Part shown: positions 27,601 through 35,782 of the stretch, in pieces
How positions within the stretch are numbered: the first letter of the stretch is position 1
Layout of the letters: each line of letters starts with the position of its first letter
NCBI RefSeq assembly: GCF_008629675.1
Contig: NZ_VWOX01000007.1
Span: 186,001-250,000, forward strand
From: Roseiconus nitratireducens
Lineage (GTDB): Bacteria > Planctomycetota > Planctomycetia > Pirellulales > Pirellulaceae
Direction: 5' to 3'
Length of the DNA: 64,000 nucleotides
Made by a program: the position numbers and the translations under genes
The notes under the pieces: generated by a model
The model's input: only the letters and a program-made list of their open reading frames with translations
Told to the model about the DNA's origin: nothing
The model's database searches: none

Positions 27601-27690
27601 GTATTCGTGCTCAACGCCCGCCGTCTGGATCACCACACCTCAATGCCCAGCATGATCCTGCTGGCGATGGAAGACATCTCGGAAAATTAG
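24634..27690 (+). CDS. CheB-CheR-PAS fusion protein
   Basis: The 1018-residue protein joins three modules. An N-terminal CheB methylesterase domain (about 62-250) has the catalytic set Ser72 in GASAGG, His99 in VTHQH and Asp191 in SGTGTDG. A CheR methyltransferase domain (about 270-530) has the SAM loop VPGCASGEEVFSLA and the motif LLFCRNLLIYLN. A long Glu-rich coiled coil (about 705-790, with repeats of STNEELQ) then leads into two PAS domains (about 795-895 and 900-1015). Receptor proteins, CheA and CheW are absent nearby. In this family the product usually signals by partner contacts, not motility. The gene precedes a PAS histidine kinase by 15 nt and a NarL-type regulator, so all three probably form one pathway. 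Confidence 0.95.
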   Translation: MAKKKATRVKSSGKQKVDPQPSQPAAKTEDGSQPKTTAGQENRSETRTPVAGLSIQAKTPASDFPIVGVGASAGGLEALEELLKNMPRDPGMAFVIVTHQHPDHKSLLPELLGKVTKMPVVEADDGTKLERDHVYVGPPGSHLAILNGTLHRMDIETKESPRLPIDYFFRSLSEDQKERAICIVLSGTGTDGTLGLRAIKGESGMAMVQEPLTAKYAGMPASAQGTGLVDYVLTPAAMPKQLVAYVRGPYFAGATTAAEPPIVPTEPMQKIFVLLRNRTGHDFSAYKSNTIRRRIERRMNVHQIDKANQYVRYLQKNPHEIDMLFKELLISVTSFFRDPQSWDALAKRALPELLKSRPENYTLRAWVPGCASGEEVFSLAIVLRECMDKTKRHFDVQIFGTDLDNAAVDAARVGQYPSGIGVDVSPKRLERYFLKEENGYRIRKEIREMAIFAMQNVIKDPPFTKLDLLFCRNLLIYLNSDLQKRLLPIFHYALKPGGLLMLGPSETIGTFGELFEAVDKKWKIFRRRGTATSVHSMPEMPASQTPAETNINALPKLAESTRETSIAAMLEKSAMARFCPPFVVINDRCDIIHVHGRTGEFLELAEGQLRTNILDMAREGLAHDLASAIRQAAATEDEVIRENVRIKSNGGSVFVDLVVAKILEPEPIRGLLLVTFRPVPPPTVSEKQQSRRSRASPDRVEVLQRELQYMKQSHQATLEKLETSNEELKSTNEELQSTNEEMQSTNEELETSKEEMQSLNEELTTVNAELQSKVEDLSQANDDMQNLLNATDIATIFLDDDLNIKRFTEQAEKIIAIRPTDVGRPIGELMSYLKQVDLKRDCKSVLDTLMFKKREVETTDGGWFLMRIMPYRTTDKVIDGLVLTFVSIREMKEAEKSSEQRTFFEAIFDTVRQPLLVLDEQHRVTSANRSFYQTFRMRPKQVQGKPLCELGDGAWDIPELRELLEDILPRNSTFDDYEVEHEFPKIGHKVFVLNARRLDHHTSMPSMILLAMEDISEN

Positions 27691-27705
27691 CCCAAGGCGA
27701 CCGCG

Positions 27706-30156
27706 ATGGCAGAACGTAAATCCGAACTCCGCTCCACCCCTCGCAACACGCTCCGTGCGCGTGCCGAAGAAATGCTCGCTATGTCAAGGAGCGACGTTTC
27801 CGGGATGTCACGAGAAGACATTCAAAAGCTCGTTCACGAGCTTCAAGTGCATCAGATGGAACTCGAAATTCAAAACGAAGAGCTACGCCGAGCCCAGACC
27901 GAACTGGCCTGTTCACGAGACCGTTTCGCGGATTTATACGATTTCGCACCGGTCGGATACCTGACCCTCGATCGACACGGCGTAATCTTGGAGGCGAATT
28001 TGACTGCCGCCACCATGTTGGGGGTCGAACGCAACGGCCTGGTCAATCGCAAGCTGACCGACTTCCTACCCGATCAGGCGAAGGAGGCTTGGCACCTGCA
28101 TCGTCGAACTGTCTTCGCCGACAGTCGAAACAGGGTTGTCGAGCTTCCGCTGCGCGCTTCCGATGGCCGGCCGCAGAGGATTCGGTTGGAGAGTCGTGCC
28201 TGTTCCGATGCGGACGGCAGCGTGAATCGCTGCCGTTCGGCGATGATCGACATTGCTGAACAGGAAATCGCGAAGGAGGCGTTTCAGCGTCTGAACATCA
28301 ACCTGGGGCAATCGCTGGTCGGCAGCGAGACGATGCTGAATCGAAGCATCGAGCACGTGCGGCTCTTGACCGAAGCGGTCGCCCATTTAGGCGAAGGGAT
28401 TTTGATCACCAATGACGATTTGGACTGGCCCGGACCTCAAATCGTTTTCGTCAATGATGCGCTTTGTCGTATCACCGGCTACACCTCTGAGGAGTTGATT
28501 GGCCAGTCGCCGCGTATTCTTCAGGGAGATGCCACCGATCGCGATACGCTGGAACGAATCAAATCCGAATTAGCTGCCGGACGTTCGGTGCTTTTCGAAC
28601 TGGCCAATTATCGCAAAGATGGCACACCCTATGATGCCGAACTCTTCATCACGCCGCTATTCGATTCAGACGGTCGCCGAACGAATTTCGTCGCGATCCA
28701 CCGAGACATTACCAAGCGGAAACAATCCGAAGAGGGATTGCGTCGTGAGCACGAGTTGAGTGAAGGGATCATCGCGTCCTCGCAGCACATCATCGTCTTG
28801 CTGGACACCGAAGGGCGAATCAAACGCTTCAATCCCTACCTCGAGGAATTGGCCGGTTGGCAGCTCGCCGAGGTGCGCGGACGTGACTGGTTTGAGGTCT
28901 TTGTTCCCGAGCGCGAACGAAGGAGCGCGAGAGGCTTGTTCGATCGTTCGCTCCGCGGTGAACGGACACGTGGCGAAGTGAATTCGATCGTCGCCAAGGA
29001 CGGACGGGAGCTCCGAATTGAGTGGTACGATGCACCGTTGACCAGCGCCGATGGTGAGTTCAACGGCTTACTTTGCACGGGTCAGGACGTCACCGAGCGG
29101 TTGCAGGATCAGCAAGCGTTGCGAGAACGGGAAGAGCGTCTGCAGGCGGTGCTCAATACCGCAGCCGATGCCATCATCAATATCGACCGGGACGGCGTTA
29201 TTACCGATGTGAACCCCGCCACCGAAAGGCTGTTCGGATACACGGAACAAGAGCTTATCGGCCAGAACATCAAGATCCTGATGCCTTCCCCCTATTGTGA
29301 CGAACATGATGACTACCTTGCTCGGTACCGTGAGACCGGTGAGGCCCGCATCATTGGCAGCGGCCGGGAGGTCGCGGGAAAGCGTAAGGACGGATCCACC
29401 TTCCCGATTGATTTGGCTGTCAGCGAAGTTGACCATTTGGATTTGTTCACCGGCATCATCCGTGACAGCAGCGAACGAAAAATGTTACTTCGAGACCTTG
29501 TGGGAATCGCGGAGGACGAACAACGCCGTATCGGACAAGACCTGCACGACGGCACGCAGCAGGAACTTGCCGGACTTGGGATGCTGGCACAGACGCTCCT
29601 GAACAATCTCACGAATGAATCTGGCGATCAACCGGACGCGTCGAGATCGAAACAACGTAGTTTGGCGCAACGAATTGTTGAGGGAATCGACCGAGCTCAC
29701 CGAGAGGTACAAACGGTTTCTCGGGGACTGGTCCCGGGAAGACTTGATCAGATGGGACTGGTCGAAGCCTTGCGTGAACTCGCGTCCCGGACCGATCAGC
29801 TGTCGGGCATCACGTGTGCATTCAAATGCGAGCGGCCGATCCAGATCGGCGACGACTTGACGGCGACGCACCTGTACCGGATCGCCCAAGAAGCTTTGAC
29901 CAACGCTTTGAAACACGCCCGCCCGGAACACATCCTCGTTGCATTGGAGTACGAAGACGGACAGATCGTGCTTCGTGTCGCAGACGATGGAAAGGGTTTT
30001 GATTTAGCTCGACGGAGCGATGGAATGGGATTGAAAACCATGCAATATCGTGCCAGCTTGATTGGTGCCGGACTCACGGTGGAAGCCGTTGAGACGGGGG
30101 GCACGCTGGTCTCGTGCACCGTTGCGGACGGGGAGGTACAAGACGATGACCGCTAG
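27706..30156 (+). CDS. Multi-PAS sensor histidine kinase (NarX-type)
   Basis: The 816-residue cytoplasmic kinase has four PAS domains: about 70-190, 215-340, 345-465 and 470-592. The second resembles LOV domains (SEELIGQSPRILQG, then LFELANYRKDGTPYDAELF). It has Ser where photoactive LOV proteins have the flavin-binding Cys, so light sensing by a flavin adduct is unlikely. The fourth is FixL-like. The kinase core is of the HisKA_3 type with His614 in GQDLHDGTQQELAGLG, and the ATPase domain has AQEALTNALKHA and DDGKGFD. It starts 15 nt after the CheB-CheR gene and overlaps the response regulator gene by 11 nt, so these are a matched signalling unit. Confidence 0.95.
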   Translation: MAERKSELRSTPRNTLRARAEEMLAMSRSDVSGMSREDIQKLVHELQVHQMELEIQNEELRRAQTELACSRDRFADLYDFAPVGYLTLDRHGVILEANLTAATMLGVERNGLVNRKLTDFLPDQAKEAWHLHRRTVFADSRNRVVELPLRASDGRPQRIRLESRACSDADGSVNRCRSAMIDIAEQEIAKEAFQRLNINLGQSLVGSETMLNRSIEHVRLLTEAVAHLGEGILITNDDLDWPGPQIVFVNDALCRITGYTSEELIGQSPRILQGDATDRDTLERIKSELAAGRSVLFELANYRKDGTPYDAELFITPLFDSDGRRTNFVAIHRDITKRKQSEEGLRREHELSEGIIASSQHIIVLLDTEGRIKRFNPYLEELAGWQLAEVRGRDWFEVFVPERERRSARGLFDRSLRGERTRGEVNSIVAKDGRELRIEWYDAPLTSADGEFNGLLCTGQDVTERLQDQQALREREERLQAVLNTAADAIINIDRDGVITDVNPATERLFGYTEQELIGQNIKILMPSPYCDEHDDYLARYRETGEARIIGSGREVAGKRKDGSTFPIDLAVSEVDHLDLFTGIIRDSSERKMLLRDLVGIAEDEQRRIGQDLHDGTQQELAGLGMLAQTLLNNLTNESGDQPDASRSKQRSLAQRIVEGIDRAHREVQTVSRGLVPGRLDQMGLVEALRELASRTDQLSGITCAFKCERPIQIGDDLTATHLYRIAQEALTNALKHARPEHILVALEYEDGQIVLRVADDGKGFDLARRSDGMGLKTMQYRASLIGAGLTVEAVETGGTLVSCTVADGEVQDDDR

Positions 30157-30811
30157 GAAGTCGAATCCCGCCAAGATCCTGATCGTTGATGACCATCCCA
30201 TGATGCGCGACGGTCTGGCGACACGAATCTCCGACGAAACGGATCTCTCGGTTTGCGGGGAAGCAGAGGATGTCGCCGAAGCCATGCAGAAAGTGCGTGA
30301 TCTGCGTCCGGATCTGGTGATCGTCGACATTTCGCTGAAGACCGGGCACGGCATTGACTTGATCAAACGAATCCGAACGCAACACCCAAAGACCAAAATG
30401 CTGGTCAACTCCACGTACGACGAAACGGTCTACGCGGAACGATCGCTGCACGCCGGGGCAATGGGGTATCTGTGCAAGCAAACCGCGCGCGAGACACTGA
30501 TTGACGCGATCCGTACGGTCCTTGCGGGTAAGACTTACGTGAGCCCGGAGATGACCGAGCGCATCTTGAAAAGTCGGGTGGGCGGGATAGTCGAATCCGG
30601 CAAAAACCCAATCGACAGTCTGTCCAATCGTGAACTGGAAGTTTTGACACTGATCGGCCAAGGCCAGACCACCGGCGCCATCGCGACGCTTCTGCACCTG
30701 AGCGTACACACGATCGACACCTACCGCGAGAAGCTGAAGATCAAGCTCAATCTCGCTAACAGTGCCGAACTGAATCGATACGCCGCCCAATGGGTGCTTG
30801 AACATGGGTGA
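30146..30811 (+). CDS. NarL/LuxR-type response regulator
   Basis: The start is ATG 30146, which has a strong GGGAGG site 9 nt upstream; the in-frame ATG at 30062 would lie deep inside the kinase gene. The 221-residue protein has a receiver domain (about 10-125) with acidic DD at 15-16, phosphoacceptor Asp61 in LVIVDISLKTGHG and a conserved Lys in GYLCKQTA. A LuxR-type helix-turn-helix follows (about 160-215): LSNRELEVLTLIGQG, then LHLSVHTIDTYREKLKIKL. It is encoded with, and overlaps, the multi-PAS kinase, which is its likely phosphodonor. The targets are unknown. Confidence 0.96.
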   Translation: MTARKSNPAKILIVDDHPMMRDGLATRISDETDLSVCGEAEDVAEAMQKVRDLRPDLVIVDISLKTGHGIDLIKRIRTQHPKTKMLVNSTYDETVYAERSLHAGAMGYLCKQTARETLIDAIRTVLAGKTYVSPEMTERILKSRVGGIVESGKNPIDSLSNRELEVLTLIGQGQTTGAIATLLHLSVHTIDTYREKLKIKLNLANSAELNRYAAQWVLEHG

Positions 30812-31656
30812 GATCACTTTCCCAAGTCGAATCCACGCGTTGATGAAGTAGACCGTGTTTCAACTTGAGCCGGGCGCTGCGCCCATTTCCACTGCGTTGC
30901 ACCCGAAGACGTTTCTTCATTAGCAGACAGTGGTGTCAGATAAAGTCTCGACTACTGCACATCAAGCGTCCGAATCGATCTAGCGGTTGGTCCCGCCGAA
31001 GGCGGCTAGCCCACCCACCAGGTCACTCTGGAGTCTCAACCGAAGAAGCCCTGTTTCGGCCGGTTCGTTCTGGTCATTTGAATCAATCTGTGTCTCGGAT
31101 TTCAAATATTTCTCGAGCCCCGCAATGCGTTTGGCAGCAAGCCCACGTTGCAGGAAGGACAAGATCAGGAAATTCTCAAGCGTGGAGATGCCGTTTCCAT
31201 AGCCGAGCGTCGTCGCATGCATCACTCCTTCGCGTGCTTGTCGTTCAAGTTCGTCGTGCCGGCCCAAGTCGTAGAGAGCAGCGCAGATACCTGTCATGAC
31301 TCCGACCGTTTTCGGATGAACCTCGTGGTGAAACTGGCGACTCATCTTCAGACATTGACGATAAAGGTCGAGGCGTTCCTGGAAAGGACGCTGAGGACTC
31401 TCGTCGAGAACGCACGGCACACGCACGGTTTCGATGAGGTCATCGCGATCTCCCCAGTTATCTCGACCGACGTGGGTTCGGTGTGGCCCAGATCCACATC
31501 GATTTGACTCACCTCCGCGCGAAAAACTCGTTCACTTCTGCGTTCCGGTTTCATCGACCGGGAAGGAATCCCCACCGGCCCGAGTCACACGAAAGGTTTG
31601 GCCTAAGCTACAACTTCCTGCTGGTACATCCGATCATTCATTCAGGGAGAACTCTC
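30812..31656 (+). other. Spacer with an antisense gene remnant
   Basis: Apart from the TPR-like fragment on the minus strand (30980-31426), nothing in this stretch is supported as a gene. The 31483 start sometimes proposed for the next gene was rejected in favour of 31657. Confidence 0.5.
30980..31426 (-). pseudogene. TPR-region fragment, probably of a kinase
   Basis: The minus-strand frame reads FQERLDLYRQCLKMSRQFHH, then TVGVMTGICAALYDLGRHDE and LERQAREGVMHATTLGYGNG. This is a pair of helical hairpins typical of tetratricopeptide repeats found behind Ser/Thr kinases. Upstream, the protein-like reading continues in the same frame without a start, and another frame also looks protein-like over 31490-31520. 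This points to frameshift decay. No kinase domain remains. It is most simply a leftover tail of a TPR kinase gene. Confidence 0.55.
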
Positions 31657-32361
31657 ATGCCAACACCGATCCATCTGGTGACCGGAGCGACGTCCGGTAT
31701 CGGTCAGGCAACGGCAAAACTGCTTGTCGAACAGGGGAAGCGGGTCGTTGGCATTGGTAGATCGATCGAAAGGCTGCCTGAAGGGGTTGAGCCGGCGCAG
31801 TTGGACCTGCGCGATGTCTCTGCCATCAAGAACTTCTTTCAATCACTTGCCGACGACCAGGAATCGATCGCCAGCCTGCTCAATTCCGCTGGTCTGGCTC
31901 TCTCCTCCCGAATTTCCGACGGCGACCCGGATGATTGGCAGCGGATGTGGGAAATCAACGTTCATGCGCTCGCTTTGTGTTGCCAGTGTGCGCTGCCGTT
32001 GATGGAAGAAGACGGTTTGATAGTCAACGTTTCCAGCCAGAGCGGTCACCGTGTGCCGAGTGCGGGCGGATTTTACGCACCGACCAAATTCGCCGTGAGC
32101 GCTATCACAGAGGCGCTACGCAAGGAATTACGTGCCGCAGGTCGTCGCGTCCGCGTCGGGGCATTCTCGCCCGGCTTTGTCGATACACCTATTCTGGGTG
32201 ATTATCTTCGCCGCAATCCGGATCGCGAACAACAGTTGCGGGACGCTCAAGCATTGTTGCCTCCGGCTGCAGTCGCGTCGCTCATCGTGAGCATGATCAA
32301 TCAGCCACCGGAAGTCGAGGTTGGTGACATTCTGGTCCGAGCGCGGGGACAAGTCTCCTGA
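31657..32361 (+). CDS. Short-chain dehydrogenase/reductase
   Basis: The start was set at ATG 31657 (MPTPIHLVTGATSGIGQATA), which has a GGGAGA site 8 nt upstream; the longer frame adds 58 residues outside the fold. The 234-residue protein is a classical SDR. It has the Rossmann loop TGATSGIG (residues 9-16), NSAG (a variant of NNAG), catalytic Ser in NVSSQSG and the YxxxK pair in FYAPTKFAVSAI. It should use NAD(H) or NADP(H) to oxidise or reduce a small alcohol or carbonyl. The substrate cannot be told. It precedes the sigma/SDR/DUF1330 group by about 290 bp. Confidence 0.92.
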   Translation: MPTPIHLVTGATSGIGQATAKLLVEQGKRVVGIGRSIERLPEGVEPAQLDLRDVSAIKNFFQSLADDQESIASLLNSAGLALSSRISDGDPDDWQRMWEINVHALALCCQCALPLMEEDGLIVNVSSQSGHRVPSAGGFYAPTKFAVSAITEALRKELRAAGRRVRVGAFSPGFVDTPILGDYLRRNPDREQQLRDAQALLPPAAVASLIVSMINQPPEVEVGDILVRARGQVS

Positions 32362-32649
32362 GTGTGTGGCCAACCTGCGTCCGGCAATGAAGCCGAAGCC
32401 GCGGGCGGGGTCAGCCACCGGATCGCGATCGGCGGCCAATCGCTGCAAATTGCTTCACGGCAGGGACGGCGGTGGCTTTCCTGAAGGGCCCGCGTCACCA
32501 TCGAAAGCTTCGTCCCGCCCATGGCTGAGTGCTACAGCAACCAATTGGGCCATTTGCGGCAAAATCGTCTCATGTCTGTCACAGTGCCTTCCGGGAGGTG
32601 TCTCTGTGGGTACCACGACCTAACTTTGAATGCCCCCATGAGGACACCG

Positions 32650-33534
32650 ATGCCCAATCCTTTTGCAGAAGCCGCGGACGATGATTCTGACGACGTCGAA
32701 CTGGTACGCCAGTCGAAGGGTGGCAATCGTGAATCGCTCGAAAGACTCGTCTTACGGCACCAGGCTTGGATCTACAACATTGCCGTCCGGATGGTCTTCG
32801 ATCCTCAGGATGCTGAGGAGGTGACCCAGGAAGTGCTGATCAAGGCAGTCACCCGACTCAGCACGTTTCGCGGCGAGAGCAAGTTCCGTACTTGGCTGTA
32901 CCGCATCACGGCGAATCACGTCCTGAACATGAAACGCCGCGGCGGCGAAGTGGTGCCACACACTTTTTCCACTTACGCCGATGCCATCAACGGAACCCCC
33001 GACCTGGACCTGCCCGACCCCAGGAGCGTGCCGGTGGACGTTCCACTTTTGGTCGAAGAGACCAAGGTCGCTTGCACGACGGGCATGCTGCTTTGCCTGG
33101 ATCGACGGCAGCGGTTGATCTTCACGCTCGGGGAAATCATCGGTGCGTGCGATACCGTCGGCGGCGAAGTCATGGAAATGACGGCGGCCAACTTTCGCCA
33201 ATGCTTGGCACGCGCTCGCCGCGATCTCTATCACTTCATGAACCGACAATGCGGGCTGGTGAATGCGAGCAATCCTTGCCGCTGTCCGAAGAAGACCAAG
33301 GGATTCATTGACGCCGGGCACGTCGACCCGCATCACCTGCTCTTCGTCGCTCCTCACGTCCAGCGGATTCGGGACGCAGCCGCCGACACGATTCGTGAAA
33401 TTGACGAAGTGGCCGATCAAACCTTCGCGGCCATCTTTCGCGATCATCCGTTTCTCGAGTCCTCGGAGCAGGCCGGGTGGATTCGACGGCTGCTCGATCT
33501 GCCGGAAGTTCGCGCAACACTCGATCTAAACTGA
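32650..33534 (+). CDS. ECF sigma factor with Cys-containing C-terminal extension
   Basis: The start ATG 32650 (MPNPFAEAADDDSDD) has a GAGG site 6 nt upstream; the longer frame is not protein-like. The 294-residue product has sigma region 2 (LVLRHQAWIYNIAVRMVFDP and QDAEEVTQEVLIKAVTRL, then FRGESKFRTWLYRITANHVL). A region 4 with QRLIFTLGEIIGACDTVGGE is followed by a roughly 80-residue tail with CGLVNASNPCRCPKKTKGFI. This Cys cluster occurs in a subset of ECF factors and could bind metal or act as a built-in control element. Next come an SDR and a DUF1330 gene on the same strand. They are likely targets or operon partners, since short spacers link them. Confidence 0.9.
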   Translation: MPNPFAEAADDDSDDVELVRQSKGGNRESLERLVLRHQAWIYNIAVRMVFDPQDAEEVTQEVLIKAVTRLSTFRGESKFRTWLYRITANHVLNMKRRGGEVVPHTFSTYADAINGTPDLDLPDPRSVPVDVPLLVEETKVACTTGMLLCLDRRQRLIFTLGEIIGACDTVGGEVMEMTAANFRQCLARARRDLYHFMNRQCGLVNASNPCRCPKKTKGFIDAGHVDPHHLLFVAPHVQRIRDAAADTIREIDEVADQTFAAIFRDHPFLESSEQAGWIRRLLDLPEVRATLDLN

Positions 33535-33624
33535 GATTCTTGCCCGGGTGCTTGTCACACTGGGCACGGCGGCGGGTCTGTGCCATTGAGAGGCAGTTTC
33601 TTTCTGGCAATGAGGACACTTGAG

Positions 33625-34377
33625 ATGTCGCAATTAAGAGAGCGTGTGGCACTGGTAACGGGGGCATCGAAGGGCATCGGTGCAGCGATCGCAAGGGAGC
33701 TGGCCGCGGCAGGGGCAGCGGTCGCCGTGAATTACCGGGAGGACCAACGCGGTGCAGAAGCAGTCGTTCAGGAGATTATCGCCTCGGGTGGTCGTGCCGT
33801 GACGGCTCGGGGCGATGTCTCGAAGGCGGACGACGTCCGGCGGTTGCTGGCGGAAGTCGCGGAGACTTTCGGCACGCTGGATGTGCTGGTGAACAACGCG
33901 GGCGTTTACCAGCCTATGGGTATTGAAGCATTCACTGAGGAAGAGTTTCAGCGGGAATTCAACACGAACGTCCTGGGGCCGATGACCGTGATCCGCGAGT
34001 CGCTCGCCTACTTTGGTTCCAGTGGCAGCATCATCAACATCGGTTCCGGAGCCTCGCAAATGTGTCCGCCTGACTATTGCATCTACGCCGCCAGCAAGAG
34101 CGCGCTCGATACCGTGACAAGGTGTCTCGCGAAAGAGTTGGCCTCACGTCGCATCCGCGTCAACTCCGTCAATCCTGGGGCGACGTTGAGCGAAGGGACG
34201 AAGTCGGCTGGGTTGTATGGCGCCGGCAGCGAGTTCGAACGCCAGCTTGTCGCCATGACGCCGCTCGGCCGCATCGGGACGCCATCGGACATTGCAAAGG
34301 TGGTCGCTTTTGTTGCGTCCGACGATGCCGGCTGGCTGACGGGCGAAATCATCCTGGCGTCCGGCGGCCTGCGATAG
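33625..34377 (+). CDS. Short-chain dehydrogenase/reductase (FabG-like)
   Basis: Start at ATG 33625 (MSQLRERVALVTGASKGIGA), with a GAGG site about 9 nt upstream; two upstream in-frame ATGs add residues outside the fold. The 250-residue protein is a classical SDR. It has TGASKGIG (11-18), the NADP-type RED after the second strand (NYREDQRGAE), NNAGVYQP, the Ser in NIGSGASQM and catalytic Tyr/Lys in YCIYAASKSAL. The C-terminal helix and VNPGATLSEGTKSAG are as in 3-oxoacyl reductase-like SDRs. It follows the ECF sigma gene by about 90 bp and precedes a DUF1330 gene by 41 bp. The substrate is unknown. Confidence 0.93.
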   Translation: MSQLRERVALVTGASKGIGAAIARELAAAGAAVAVNYREDQRGAEAVVQEIIASGGRAVTARGDVSKADDVRRLLAEVAETFGTLDVLVNNAGVYQPMGIEAFTEEEFQREFNTNVLGPMTVIRESLAYFGSSGSIINIGSGASQMCPPDYCIYAASKSALDTVTRCLAKELASRRIRVNSVNPGATLSEGTKSAGLYGAGSEFERQLVAMTPLGRIGTPSDIAKVVAFVASDDAGWLTGEIILASGGLR

Positions 34378-34418
34378 TCGCCGCGGACGAATTCACTTGC
34401 AACCACAAAGGTCCATTT

Positions 34419-34706
34419 ATGTCAGCATACATCGTATTTATCCGTGAGAAGACGCTCGACCAGTCGGAGCTAGAATCGTACTGGCAGAAAGCCCCTGCCG
34501 CGATGGAAGACCATCCCATCAAGCCGCTGGCCGCTTACGGTCGGCACGTGACGCTCGAAGGGCCAGAGGTGGAGGGAGTCGTGATCGCCGAGTTTCCGAG
34601 TCTGGAGGAGGCCCGTGCTTGGTATGACAGTCCGGCGTATCAGGAAGCCACTCAGCACCGGCTTCGGGGCGCCGTCTACCGAGGGCTGATCGTGGAGGGA
34701 GTGTGA
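34419..34706 (+). CDS. DUF1330 family protein
   Basis: The 95-residue protein starts at ATG 34419 with an AAAGG site 7-8 nt upstream. The long frame beginning at 34077 is the antiphase shadow of the SDR gene plus this gene. It matches DUF1330, a small dimeric ferredoxin-like fold: AYIVFIREKTLDQSELESYW, VIAEFPSLEEARAWYDSPAY and the closing AVYRGLIVEG. Members often sit near oxidoreductases, but no reaction is established. It lies 41 bp behind an SDR gene and is probably in the same operon with the ECF factor. Confidence 0.92.
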   Translation: MSAYIVFIREKTLDQSELESYWQKAPAAMEDHPIKPLAAYGRHVTLEGPEVEGVVIAEFPSLEEARAWYDSPAYQEATQHRLRGAVYRGLIVEGV

Positions 34707-35109
34707 CCCGTGGCGGTGAGGCCCTGTCTGAAACCGATGGCTTACGCAATCTCTTGATTGCACGCTGTTTGAACGTGCGATTGCCCTCCACTCCGCCGCT
34801 GCTCCTGAATTGACCCGCGTCCCCATTTAAAGCTTTCCTTTCAAAATGGCTTGCAATACGATCAACTATCGTCTGACCGAGCAGCCTGAATTGGCGGGAG
34901 CTTGACTTGGCTGCCCTCTTGCGTGGCCAGCTGGACAGCGCCATTTTCAATTACGAACACCGTGAGTCGCAGTGCGATAAGCGGCAAGGCGCTAGCCGCC
35001 GGTCGATGCGAGAGCACCCGTCGTTCGCACCAGGCGGCTCACCCAAAGTGGTGCTGTCCAGCAAGAGAGTGGATCGTGTCGCAGGCATTTCGCAAAGAAG
35101 GCAAAAGTC
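34707..35109 (+). other. Spacer with an inverted-repeat element
   Basis: No gene is supported. The only structure noted is the repeat at 34962-35042, followed by the ribosome site of the TMEM175-like gene. Confidence 0.5.
34962..35042 (+). repeat. Inverted-repeat element, copy 1
   Basis: An approximately 80-bp element bounded by GTGAGTCGC and GCGGCTCAC, with the core GCGGCAAGGCGCTAGCCGCC followed by GGT. The same core and order recur at 43596-43664 and 53121-53200 and, inverted, at 63558-63588. All copies are in spacers. Confidence 0.7.
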
Positions 35110-35733
35110 ATGTTCAAGCCTGAGCGAGTTGGCGCTTTTTGCGATGGTGTCATCGCCGTCTCGATCACAATTCTTGTGCTTGGAATCCAAGTTCCTTCCT
35201 CGACGAAAGTCCCCGAGAAGGAACTGCTGGCATTTCTCAATGAGTCCTTGCTCCCAATCCACGGGTACGTCACAAGTTTCTTCCTGATCGGAACGTATTG
35301 GGTGCAGCATTTTGCGATCTTTCACTACATCAATCGCGTTGACAAGTTCTTCATTGCCCTCAATGGCGTTTTCCTCCTGTGCGTGACATTCGTCTCGTTC
35401 CCGACCGGTCTGCAGGTGACCTATCGGAACGACGAACTGGCGATGATTCTCTACGCATTGACTCAAGCAATGTGCGGCCTTTCGTTGATGGCGATTTGGT
35501 CTTACGCAACGCGTGGTCATCGATTGATCGGCGAGCAAGTGACGGAGGAAGTGATTGCAAGTATGCAGAAACGTATCTTCTACACGCCGCTTGTCAGCCT
35601 GCTCGCAATCGCACTCTCATTTGTCAATCTAAACGCGGCTCGCATTATTTTTTTGGCGATTCCACTCAGTTGCTTCACCCACCGAGTTGTCGACGACGGA
35701 TGGAGTGAGCCGGACCATCGATCCAACGATTGA
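35110..35733 (+). CDS. TMEM175/DUF1211-family potassium channel-like membrane protein
   Basis: The 207-residue protein opens with ERVGAFCDGVIAVSITILVL, the first helix and signature of the TMEM175 (DUF1211) family, with FCD in place of the usual FSD. About six hydrophobic segments follow (near 10-30, 48-70, 78-98, 108-128, 150-170 and 172-190). Bacterial members form tetrameric, potassium-selective channels with no classic selectivity-filter sequence. The AAGG site lies about 10 nt upstream of ATG 35110. The FSD-to-FCD change is in a conserved position and worth noting. The next gene, of unknown function, is on the same strand 49 nt downstream. Confidence 0.88.
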   Translation: MFKPERVGAFCDGVIAVSITILVLGIQVPSSTKVPEKELLAFLNESLLPIHGYVTSFFLIGTYWVQHFAIFHYINRVDKFFIALNGVFLLCVTFVSFPTGLQVTYRNDELAMILYALTQAMCGLSLMAIWSYATRGHRLIGEQVTEEVIASMQKRIFYTPLVSLLAIALSFVNLNAARIIFLAIPLSCFTHRVVDDGWSEPDHRSND

Positions 35734-35782
35734 ACGAACCAACCCAAAGCTGGCGGGGCGTCTCCGACGAGAATGAAAAACA

